Shown here: in pieces, positions 25,040 through 36,600 of the stretch
Position numbering within the stretch: position 1 is the first letter of the stretch
How the letters are laid out: each line of letters opens with the position of its first letter
Notes under the pieces: model-generated
Seen by the model: only the letters and a program-made list of their open reading frames with translations
What the model was told of the DNA's origin: nothing
Databases searched by the model: none
Made by a program: the position numbers and the translations under genes
Assembly: GCF_000003815.2 (NCBI RefSeq)
Contig: NC_049986.1
Location: forward strand, 17,001,375 to 17,065,374
Direction: 5' to 3'
DNA length: 64,000 nt
Origin: Branchiostoma floridae
Taxonomy: Eukaryota; Chordata; Leptocardii; Amphioxiformes; Branchiostomatidae

Positions 25040-25740
25040 GACAGCATTCTTAGCTTAAGTACCAGAAAGGCATGTTCAGAACCAGGAACAGCAGCCTTGG
25101 TACTAGAGACAACATCTCTTAGTATGTGGATAGCATGTTCAGCACTAGGGGCAGCACCCATGTTACTGAAGACAGCATTCCTCGCATGAGAATATCATGT
25201 TCAGCACCAAGGACAGCAGCCACCTTGTCACTAGAGACAGCATTCCTAGCTTGAGAATAGCATGTTCAGAACTAGGCACAGCACTTTCAGCGCTTGAAAT
25301 AGTATTCTAAGCATGTGGATAGCATGTTTAGCACCAGAAACAGCACCTTGTCACCAGAGACAACATTCATAACTTGAGCATAGCATGTTTAGTACCAGGG
25401 ACAGCGACCATAGTACCACAGGCAGCATTCCTGGCATGGGGATTTCATGTTCAGCACCAGAAACAGCACCCTTGTCACCAGAGACAACATTCCTAGCATG
25501 AGAATAGCATGTTAAGCACTAGGGACAGCACCCTTAGCGCTAGAGACAGCATTCTCACCATGAGAATAGCATGTCCAGCAACATGCACAGCAACCATAGT
25601 CGGTAGCTTTCCTAGCATGAGGATATCATGTTCAGCACCACGGACAGCACCCTTGGCATAAGAGAGCATCCTTAGGATAACATGTTCAGCACCAAGGAGA
25701 GAACCAATTGAAATATACAGCATTGTAAGCATGGCTATAG
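25040..25740. repeat. Degenerate 62-bp tandem repeat, about 11 units
   Basis: The core ATCATGTTCAGCACCA with GGACAGCACCC and AGAGACAGCATTCCTAGCAT recurs. CATGTT landmarks fall at about 25071, 25134, 25196, 25261, 25323, 25384, 25446, 25508, 25570, 25627 and 25681, mostly 61-63 bp apart. It follows the ZDHHC23 stop codon by about 360 bp and may lie in its 3' UTR. Confidence 0.85.
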
Positions 25741-26119
25741 TGTACAGAATCAAAGTCTAAAAGACATTTTATTTTGTAACTGTTGATTACTATCATCATA
25801 ATTGATTCTTTATAAATCTTATTTTTGTATTGCTGTCTGCAATTTAAGTTTGTTGCAATGTTTCGTTTATGTTATCTGTTTTTATGTTCTAAGCTAATAC
25901 GACACTGCTTGAATATTGTCATATGCACTTTTTTTGTGAGTTAAATACAGTACTGTTATGTGAATAGAATTACTTTTAGTTTGGAACAATATTTTTATCT
26001 TTTGATTTATTTTTTTCACTCCTACCTCATCAACATCGGCTTTTATTCCATTCCAAATTGTAGTATATATTAAAAACATACTTATTTACACACCCTATCC
26101 ACCCCTCACCAAGTTCTTC

Positions 26120-26125
26120 AATAAA
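26120..26125 (+). terminator. Candidate ZDHHC23 poly(A) signal
   Basis: AATAAA in an AT-rich context about 1.4 kb past the ZDHHC23 stop codon. Later AATAAA sites (about 28025 and 28318) are alternatives, so the true 3' end is uncertain. Confidence 0.35.
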
Positions 26126-28916
26126 CAGTTTATAATGGTACAATATGATACCTTCAAGGCTAATGAAGTCATGGGAATGCAGGATAAAGCAGAATGTCTA
26201 TAGTTGTAGACTTGCCTTAGTAAGCACTAACAGGTTGGGACTGCTGCACCCAACTTTTACTGATAGAAGCTAAAAAGTGTACATTACATTTCTAAAGAAA
26301 AATGTACTTAACGCTAGTGGGAAACTCTATGCAGAACATTTAGAGATCAGACATTTAGATTGACTTAAACAATGAGTAACTCTGTGACCAGTTTATGCAA
26401 AATGCTTCATTTTTTTTTTCTTTGTTGTGCTGGGAAATGGATTGGGCAGTTACATATCCTAAGGTTTTCAAGGAAAGGTGTTGATTCGTGACTGGAATAT
26501 GTAAAATAATGTTATGTATCCCTCCACACCACCCATTGGTCAGTGCATGTAGATCTTCTAACCAGGGCACTATAATAGATATATTGCAAATACCAAACCT
26601 CTATAGAGCAGTGTTAAAATACTGGTAGGTATGCTTAGTAAATAAGGTCTTTGATACCAACCATCTTACCTGACAGGTATAGCCTCATCTATCAAACTTG
26701 ACCTTAACCTTCTGAGTGCTGAGTTAGTCACTTGGCACCAGGGTGGGATTGTTAGCAAGACAAAGCAGCAGGGAGGAAGGTAAAAGCAATGCTTCAACAT
26801 GTAGTAAAGATTGCAACTCCTAGACAAAGGGCTAATATATACACAATGTAAGGGGATAACTGTACCATCATTACCTATGCACCGGTAGATGTAAAAACAA
26901 AACTATGACAAGACAGGTCCTTCTTGGTGTATACACAATACATAGAAAGTCCATACTATTAATTAAGATTAAGAAGTATATATTTGCTATCAAAAGTTAC
27001 ATGATAAGGTAGATGTAGAGAAACAATATGGCTGTGTCAATATGCATACTATTAGGAGCGTTTTAGCTTTTCACATAAATGTGTGTGTCAAAGTTCATAT
27101 ACCGGTAAATTTAAAGTGATATATAGTTGTAGTGCTTGATAGAAATAGGGAGCAAAAGCAAGTGTTGTTTTAGTTCAATGGGACACAAGCTGTTGTATGA
27201 AACTCCTGAAAAAAAACTACAACTCCATCTTTAGACATGCATGTTCAATGGCATTTGCTGCTTTTTCTGTGTCCGATACTGTAAATGCATAGTAAGTTTG
27301 TGGGGATTTAGTTTCGCGGTAGCGGAAAAAAGGACCTTTCAGGGTGGTTTTAATTTCGCGGTAGCACCATGCCCTGTAGTCTCTTTCTGCAGCCATGGAA
27401 AAACGTTTGCGGTGGTTTTAAGTTCGCGGTGAAGCGGCCACCGGTAAAACAGCGAACATTAACCACCGCAAAAGTTTCTGCATTTACAGTATACCACACA
27501 TTACATTGAGGTTTTAAATCCATTTTGAATGCTTTTCATATTGTGAGTCCCAACATTGCTGCTGTTTGTTAAGCTGAAGCGGAGGATAGTGTACATGTAG
27601 ATGGGTACATAGAGCCAGTGAGTGCCTTGTGTTGTTGTATTGCTTGTGAGCAGCGTACTAAGTCTTTGTGTACTGTAAGCTAAGTGTGATTTCCAGAGTT
27701 ATATCAGAGATCATGTGACTGTGTGTATACACTGAAGTTCCTACTCTTCCAACAGCTTTAGTTTTGTTTGCCTATGGTAGATGGGGGCATACTTAAGGCA
27801 CCGTAAGCTTTACAAGCCTACCAGTAGTGGTTTAGGGACAATATCATACTCCTTCATAATCCAGAAAAGAATGTAATAGAGCATATGTCACATTGACCAT
27901 TTGATGGATCCCTAAGCGTGTTTTAAGAATGCATTAAAAAGTGCTGTGAGGTGATTTTAAAAGTGGATGTTTATCTATGCAAGAACAGACCTTACACTCA
28001 GCGATCATTTAAGGCCACATACTTGCATCATCCTGTGTCAAATAAAGTTGAAAAATGCAATTGTAGCAAATCTGTATGCACATAAATACTATTAGGTAGT
28101 GTATGTGTGTGTGTGTATTAGTGGTAAGATATACACTTTCAGGAAGTCCTGTTATGAAAACGATCATTGTGTCATTGAATGACCGGTAGTTTTATTTTAT
28201 TTGTTTAATTTCTGTCATGATTGTATGACTTGAAAGAGAAGATTTGCCAAAAGAGAAGTATGAGTCAGATACCATGCCTTCTGTACTTCCTGTAACTCTG
28301 AAGTTCATGTCAGAAACAATAAATGTTTTGCATTTAACATGATTGCAAGTTTCACAGATTTCTCAAGGCTTACATGATGCTTTTAGATTCATATTCATGT
28401 GTTTTGTGTTTCAGAAGAAATCACAGGACTTTTTGTGTATCTTTGTAAATGATGTGAGCTGCATCCAACAGTATCAGCCATATCTTAAGTTATTTTTACC
28501 TCAATATAATGTTTTTAGCACCACTCAATAGAGTAAAGTAATTCAAGGCTCTAGGATTATAACAATCTTGTTGGGACAATCATCAGATGGTTGGGAATAC
28601 ACATTATGCATACAGAGGTGCTACCATCATCCCTAGGGATGGAAGGATGCCTGCTACAAGCTTTTAAATATTACCAGTACTACTAGGATATTGCATATCT
28701 CAGAGGGTAGTTGGCAAGTTGGCACATGGAACAAATTAAAGTCTGCAACTCACAACTATCTTGTGTCTCTGTATTCATTTCACAATTATGCTTGGAGGTA
28801 AATCTTTGGTCCTGTGTGTACATATCCTAATACAATGTAGCATATAATTGGACTGTGTCTATTAGTGTTATTACATTCGTAATCAAAAGAAACATCTATC
28901 TGTAATAACAGGGAGC
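26126..28916. other. Region between convergent ZDHHC23 and GOLGA1 3' ends
   Basis: No protein-coding exon recognised. It contains a MITE (27277-27491) and a short TG microsatellite near 28100. Parts may be untranslated sequence of either convergent gene. Confidence 0.4.
27277..27491. repeat. MITE, TACTGTAAATGCAT-end family, best-preserved copy
   Basis: The ends TACTGTAAATGCATAGTAAG and CTGCATTTACAGTA are inverted. The interior carries TTCGCGGTAGC twice and TTCGCGGTGAAGCGGCCACC with complementary segments. Of the copies in the window this one is the most complete. Confidence 0.85.
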
Positions 28917-28922
28917 TTTATT
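28917..28922 (-). terminator. Candidate GOLGA1 poly(A) signal
   Basis: AATAAA on the minus strand (TTTATT on plus) about 1.7 kb past the GOLGA1 stop codon. Other weaker sites lie between, so this is a candidate only. Confidence 0.3.
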
Positions 28923-30624
28923 CAATGTAGAAAGGATGATACAACTTTCACAGTTCATTGAATTTCCTTAGAATGTCATAATTTACCAGTATTTGCCCCA
29001 TTTGAATATACATACATGTACAAGCATGACCTGTTCATACCTAAATGTATAGAATTATTCTTATAAACCGCCTCCTTGCCGTAGGGTACTTTAATTAATT
29101 AATTGAAATTCCTGTGTTTCTTCTTCTAATGATTGCAGCAAGATAAATGAAACACTGAATACATTGTACTATGTAAAAGTTGAATAAAAGGTAATACCTG
29201 CAATAATACATAACGTCCTTGCTCCAATATGATAAATTACACAGTGGTTAACGTTTACATGTTACAGCATATAATTGTTCAAACATAAGCTAAGGAACCT
29301 AGCAGGAGGGGCTGCATTGGTATTACTAAAAGCATTTTACAACCATGTGAAATTTTTACATCCAAAGAGTTGAAGTCCCACATTCAGTTCTATGTAATGT
29401 CAAACTTAACACCAGCTATGTATTACAACAAAACGCCAAGATATCAATATTGCACTGGTTCTATAGATACATTTTATAGAATACACAAACATAATTTAAA
29501 ACTACACATAATTGCATGAGTCACCTATTAAACATATTTTCTTACATGCAGGAAAGTATTAAAGTAATTGCCTAAAAAATAATCATACTGTGTACTTCTA
29601 GTGCATGTCACGATGGTTGATGTCTTTCAACACAATATTACACAAAATCTTAATATCCATTTGGGCAAAATGTATTACTGGCCCAGGTACACAATGTCCA
29701 ACTGTGATACTCAGACAAAAACAACAACAACAGTAACTTAATCATCATATTTCAGTTGCCAAGGGCTAGCCCCTGTACATTAGTTCTTAGTCTTCACAGC
29801 ATGGTTAAGCAGGGATAGTGTTACAGTATCATGACCTAGACATGAGAAAGTCCTACTGAGAAAGTTCAAACCTATGAAATACACTGAGTAAGTTTGAACC
29901 TATGAAATACATGTACCATGCATATCCCTGAGATTGCTGTATTGGTGTAATTCCTTAAATACCCAGAGAATGCTTCCCACATATAAACATATTAAGAAGT
30001 AATGAACCCTTACAGAGTTTTTACAATTCTATTGTGTGCCAAATTTTTCTTTACAGCTACACTAGAACATTAAATTTCATAAGAAGGCAAAATATAAATT
30101 TGGCAAGCAAGGAACCAAATTGAATATAACTTGCTCTTTCATTTCTTAGTACTAAGAGGAACTTTAGGCTCATTGAGAATTCTTTGTGAACATTTATAAT
30201 TTTGGATCATGGCACCAAAGTTCTAAGAAGACCCCAAAGCCTCAGACTTTTATCTTCCAACACTCAATATAACCTTATCTAAATGTACTTGCACAATATG
30301 TTAGTTAATATTTGTATGTACATGAATGAAGCTGTTCATTTGCATTAATGCTTTAGAAATATCTACAGGTTTTCATCTATCTTTTCCTCATTCCAAAGAC
30401 CCTTTCAACAGCCAGTAACAAGCTTAATACATCTTTGAAAGACTTGGCTAGTGGACTCATCCAAACATCAAAGAAATGAAACAAGTTGAACTTCACTGTT
30501 TCCTACCAGGCTGATGGCAAAACATTTGGCTATGTTTTATTTTGCTGTCTGACTTAAAGGTTTGTGTACAAAAAGTTTGGGAATAAGGAACTATGTTCTG
30601 GAGATCCACAGCTCTCACAGGCAG

Positions 30625-33600
30625 CTATGAAAAGTTGGGCCCAGGCAGGCCCTTGGACTGGGGAGAAGCAGAAATGACAGATGGTCTGATGACAGCTGTT
30701 GGTTTTGTGCCAAACCACGACATCTGGAAGCAAAGGGTTGTATGGAAAGAAACATGTGAGAGGCGCGATGCTTCATCAGAGGCCTGCACTCAATACGATA
30801 TTCCTATATTACTATCACTGTACTGTAACTGTAAATGTACCCAGTGGTTTTGAGTTCGCAGTACTGTAGCACCATAATACAAAGTCTTATAACTACAGTA
30901 ATGGAAAGTGTTTGCAGTGGTTTTGAGTTCATGGTGGCCACTTCACCATGAACTTAAAACCACTATTAACAATTTTTTATTACAGCATGTCACTACAGTA
31001 TGTGGCGTTACCACGAACTCAAAACCACTGCCAACTGAATTCCTTCTTGTAAGAGCAAAACTTAATGACATCACTCTTAACCTTGAGAAAGGATATTGTG
31101 CCAACCTTGATCCTTACAATAATGCCCATCATGTACATGTATACGGTATCATACAAAAAACTAATTCTTTTCTACTGTGACCCATAACCTTTAAACTTTA
31201 AACTTTGCCCTTCTACTGACCTTGTACTGGATCATGTCCTTGACCATCCTCTCCTCCTCAGGAGTGAACTTGAGCAGCATGGACACAGCTCTCACCAGCT
31301 GGTACGCCTGCAGACATGGTGGGGTTTCAATCAGAATGTTAATGACAGTTAGATATGGCATTTATTGTTAACCCTACGAACCCTTACCAGATGTCTAATA
31401 CCTTAAAGAATTACTGTGCAACTTGACTAGGGAGTAACGGGACATTTCAAAGCCAAAAAGTTTTGCCATCATCTGTAAAATCTAAAATCCTTCAATCTTC
31501 TTTTGTTAGCACTATATGGTTACTGAGGATAAGATTAAGATTCCTTGTCTTCTGGTTGCCATAACAACTTGGTGATGAAATGTCTGGAAACCACTTTGGG
31601 GAGGGGGAGTCCATTCTGCCCTTGCTAATGGAGCTAACCTAGCTAGATGTATGCACAGAACATGTGACTGGAAAGTTCATTTCATTCAATTTGATAGTCA
31701 TTAAGTACTGTTTATCAAAAGGATGAATATATGATGGAATGATACGAAAGAATAAACCATACAAAGAATAAACAAACTCTTTCTCACTCACCTCATGGTC
31801 CCTACTGGCCACAAACCTCAGCACCACATGTTTGAGGTACCTGAAGTTGATCTCGTTCTCGTCTATGTCCATGATAGCAGGCATGAGGGGGTCGGGCATG
31901 CCCAGGTTGGGGTGGGACGGGAACGGCTTGACCGTTGCCATGGCAGCACCAGCTGTTGCACCCTGAGGAACGACTAGAGGGTCTCGCTCCTTGGGAAGGT
32001 CTCTCAGCTCAGGGGTGTCACCATCAACTGGTGTGATTTTCTATAGGAAAGACAAACAGAATTTATTCCAAAATGGAACAAGACATTACCCTGACCCTTG
32101 AGGCAGTACTGCTGATGTTTGAGGGTCAACATATAAGACAGAAAGCATTACATAGGCAATGGAAATTTACATATTTCTAACATTTATGTTCAAGATAAAA
32201 TTTTAAAACAGAATTCTTATTCTATATTGTGACAATTCAAGTGAACAATTCTTCATGATTTCTTCAACTTCAAAGATCACCACGTCTTACTGTTTCATTC
32301 CCATTCATTTTTAGCTTTAGGTGTCAAAATATGCACATTTCATACCAACATGTAGCTGCAATAGCACTTTCTCTTTCAATCTTTACATTATTCCTTATCT
32401 AATAACAAGAACACACAACTAAAATATCTCCACATCTCTAAACACACAGTGTCAGTTTGTGTTAATTTATAGAAGTTGGTGTATGAATTGTAGGCCATTT
32501 ATGACAAACTGTACTTACCAATTCTCTCTGAAGTGTTTTCTTGAGGTCCCCTAATCTTTGTTGCTGCATCTTTATTGTCTAGAGTAGAAGATAAAAGATT
32601 ATTCAACTTTGCAAATGGGAAAGTTAGAAGACTTAATAAAATGCAGCAATTTCATACCTTATTTCTATATCTAAATCTTGCAATATTGTTAAGTTAGCAG
32701 ATATGTCATAATCACATTATCAACTTAACTCACCTTGTTTTTATCTGCTAACTGTTCCTCTAGATCTGTGACTTCTTTTCTTAATTCTAGAACCTGGAAA
32801 AAGGATTCAAGGCATCAACATTTGCCTTACATTGGGATCTGCCATTTCATATACAATCATATTCATAGATGTGCTAGGTAATACTATGGTACCTTAGCCA
32901 TGTCACTGTTACAAGTAAAAGTCTTAAATAAGACTTTACCTTGGGATCTTCTTCCCTCCCCTCCTCATCGTCTGCTGTAGACACACAGACATCCTTCCTG
33001 TCTTCTCTTCTCCTCCTGTCTGTCTCTGCAGCATCTTCAAGACTTCTTGACTGGTAAGTCACAAAAATGTAAAATGTTATTACCATTGACTGAAGCATCA
33101 AAGATTCCCTCTATTAACAGATCTAATTTAAAGACTTCTCAAAAATTTTACATGAATGTACTTGCAAGTATGTACTAAGTAACTCCCTTTGACCATCTGT
33201 CTACTGAGACTATTTCTCAACCTCCCTTAAGTGTTCACAGGTTTTAAAAGTGTTGTGCAATAAAATTTGACTTGACAGGTTGCAATGTACATGGAATCTC
33301 TACTGAGTGGCCACCTGTCTATTGAGACCATTCTTTGTGTCCCTTAAGTGTTCACAGGTTTGACTGCACATGATAACTGAGGCCACACTTACTTGATTTG
33401 TTGGTTCTTGGATTTTTTAAAAACAAAAACATAGCAAGTGGACATCATAAAGGCAAGGGCAGGGAGGAAAAATTAAGTATGACTCAGTATTCACATCATA
33501 AAACCGTGTGCCCCAAGGCAATAAATCTGCAGACTTTGTTTTTATTATATTTTTCAAGTTAAGCATCTAGTCCTTTTTATACATTCAAAATCCGAGAACA

Positions 33601-36600
33601 AACAAATGACATTGGTGTGGTCTGAACTGACCTGCTCCTGTGCCTCGGCCAGCTCTGCCTCCCTGACCGCGAGGGTCTCCCCCAGGGAGGTGATGGTGGT
33701 CTCCTGGTCCCTGATGGAACCCTGGGTGATACACCGTGTTGTATTCTAATTTATTACTAACCGTACATGATAACTGACTGACCTGCTCCTGTGCCTCGGC
33801 CAGTTCTGCCTCCCTGACCGCGAGGGTCTCCCCCAGGGAGGTGATGGTGGTCTCCTGGTCCCTGATGGTGCCCTGGGTGATACACTGTGTTGTATTCTAT
33901 ATTGACCGTACAGGATAACTGCACTAACCTGCTCCTGTGCCTCGGCCAGTTCTGCCTCCCTGACCGCGAGTGTCTCCCCCAGGGAGGTGATGGTGGTCTC
34001 CTGGTCCCTGATGGTGCCCTGGGTGATACACTGTGTTGTATTCTAACTAACCGAACAGGATAACAGACTAACCTGCTCCTGTGCCTCGGCCAGTTCTGCC
34101 TCCCTGACCGCGAGGGTCTCCCCCAGGGAGGTGATGGTGGTCTCCTGGTCCCTGATGGTGCCCAGCTGCCGGTCAGTCTGCAGCTCCAGCTCCTCCAGCC
34201 GCTGCTGAAGGTCAGGGATCACGTTATTCTCCAGCTCCAGACTGGACACCAGGTACCGCAGGTGGTCACCCTCTGGACAAATACAAGTGTAATATTGTAA
34301 TAAGAAATGGCAGTTAAAAAGTACCATCCTCCGTAGTGACCACAAGCAACTATGGAGAATGGTGCTCAGGGTTAGTAGTCAGATCTTATGACTCTGTTAT
34401 GGGTGTTGAATCCATTTTTTAAAGATTAGTTGTAATTTTCAAGGTAAATTTTACAGTGTCTCCTAGGTCTTATTAAACTCTCCCTATCTTGGAAATCTCC
34501 CAAAGTATCCAACACCGAGGAGAATAAATGTACAATCTGAAAATAGGGAGTTTACAGTTCTTCATATTTACCTTTTGAAACATCCCTTAGCTGTTCTTCA
34601 GTCTCACTTGTTGTGGTTTCCAGTTCAGTCACCTGTTCTTTCAGGGAAGACAACTCCCCGTCCCTTGATGACATCTGTATTGGAAAAAATGTTTTCCATA
34701 GTCAGCATACTCAACAAACAGCAAAAGAAAAATGAACCTATAAAAGTATAAAGGAAAAGTTATCATAGACTAGTATAGGGTATCTACTTTACTTACTTAG
34801 CTTATGATCACAATTGAATTATCACTACATCTTGTTAGTATCTAGTAGTCTCTATGTTCACTATCTAACAGCTTTAAACAAGCTGCAAACCTACTTGTTT
34901 TTTTAGGTCCTCAGAAAGAATCTTGGCATCTTCCAGAGCATGGGCCAGCTGCAGATTCTCCTTTTCATGTCTGCTTACCTCCACCTGAAGATAATGTACA
35001 ACAGGCTTCATTGTTATGATCCTACATGTATTTGAAACTGGAACATTACATTAGCTGCAAATAATAACTAGTACTGACGTGTGCCAAATGGCCAGTGTAT
35101 AATGAGTGCATGATGAGCAAAAAAAGACAGAAAAAAGGCACCAGAGAGCCTGCTATGGCTGCTACCAGATGGCCATGTATAAGAAAGCTCCTTTGTATAT
35201 TAAACAGCAAGTATACTACATCATACTTACAACTACTGCTGCTGGTCTGACAGGCTCTCTACTGACCTTGAGCTGCTCTTTCTCCTCCTCCAACCTGCTC
35301 ATCTGATGCTCCACCTCAAGCTCTTTCTCCAAGTACTCTTCTTTCAGGTTCTCTAACTGGGTCTGGAATGGGCAACACAGCAAACTGAGTCTAGTCTACT
35401 CCGCATAAAAATTCTTACATGCACATGGAGGTCCTGATATCAAACAAAACTTGCTAGGGATCCCAAACCTACACAGGTGCACCAGTTTTTCCCAACATAA
35501 AAGCTATCTTCCCCAAAACTCAAGACCACAGCGTGTCAAGGACAAAAGATACAAAAAAACTTCAGTAGCAGCAGTACCGAGGTTAGCCCCTAGGAGGCAC
35601 AAATTTTGTGCCCATAACATCATCATCATCATCATCAGTCGGCTGCTGTGCAGTCGGTCACGATTCTATTCCACCTCAGTCTGTCGGCAGCCAATACAGC
35701 TATAGCAGTGGGGTTCAGGTCGCCCTCCGCGTCCCCCAGCAGGTTTTGTATATACGTCAGGTAGTTCGTCTTCTGACGACCGGGGCGTCGTTTGCCGTGG
35801 GAAGGGACATACAAGGCATAAGTCCGCAGAGGCTCTTCTAAAGGCATTCTAAGAGCATGTCCAATGAAGCGTAATTGGCGTTGCCTGACTTTGCAGATGA
35901 GAGGCTGGGTGTTTGTCACTCTGTATATCTCACTGTTGCTAACACGCTGGAGACGCTTAATGTTTAACATGATTCTGTAGCATGATGTAGCAAACGAGTT
36001 TATCTTATTCTCCATGTCAGACGACGGTACCCAAGATTCACATCCGTATAAAAGCACTGGCACACAGGTAACATTAAAGAGCTTGATTTTTGTGGAGGTG
36101 GGAAGTGAAGTACTACTCCAGATCTTTTGCAGTTTCCAGAAGGCAGTCCATGCAAGAGCCCTTCGCCTAGTGAGATCGTTTTTACTGGATGCCATCATGC
36201 TACCCAGGTATCTAAAGTTGGTTACATTTTTGATTGGCTGGCCGTACACCTCCAGTGGTGGCTGCGGGCTGCAGTTGATGGTCATGTACTCAGTTTTAGG
36301 GACGCTGATGACCAGGCCCAGTTGTGTCCCTGCAGCAGCAGTTCTGTTAAGTTGTTCTTGTGCTTTGGGGATGGAAGACTCTAGCAAGGCGATATCGTCA
36401 GCAAAGTCCATGTCGTTTAAAATCCTAGCGGGATATCTTCTAGACTGACGAGGGTGAGTAACTATGCCAGAGTCAATATCTTCTGTCGATCTTCTCATCA
36501 GAAAGTCGATGAGCACAATGAACAAGAAGGGAGCAAGGACATCACCCTGCAATACTCCTGTGGTGACTTGAAATGGGTCAGAGATGTTACCATCCACCAT

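Noticed and set aside
30908-31180. 90-codon plus-strand protein
   Set aside because: Mostly a degenerate MITE inside the last GOLGA1 intron, on the opposite strand.
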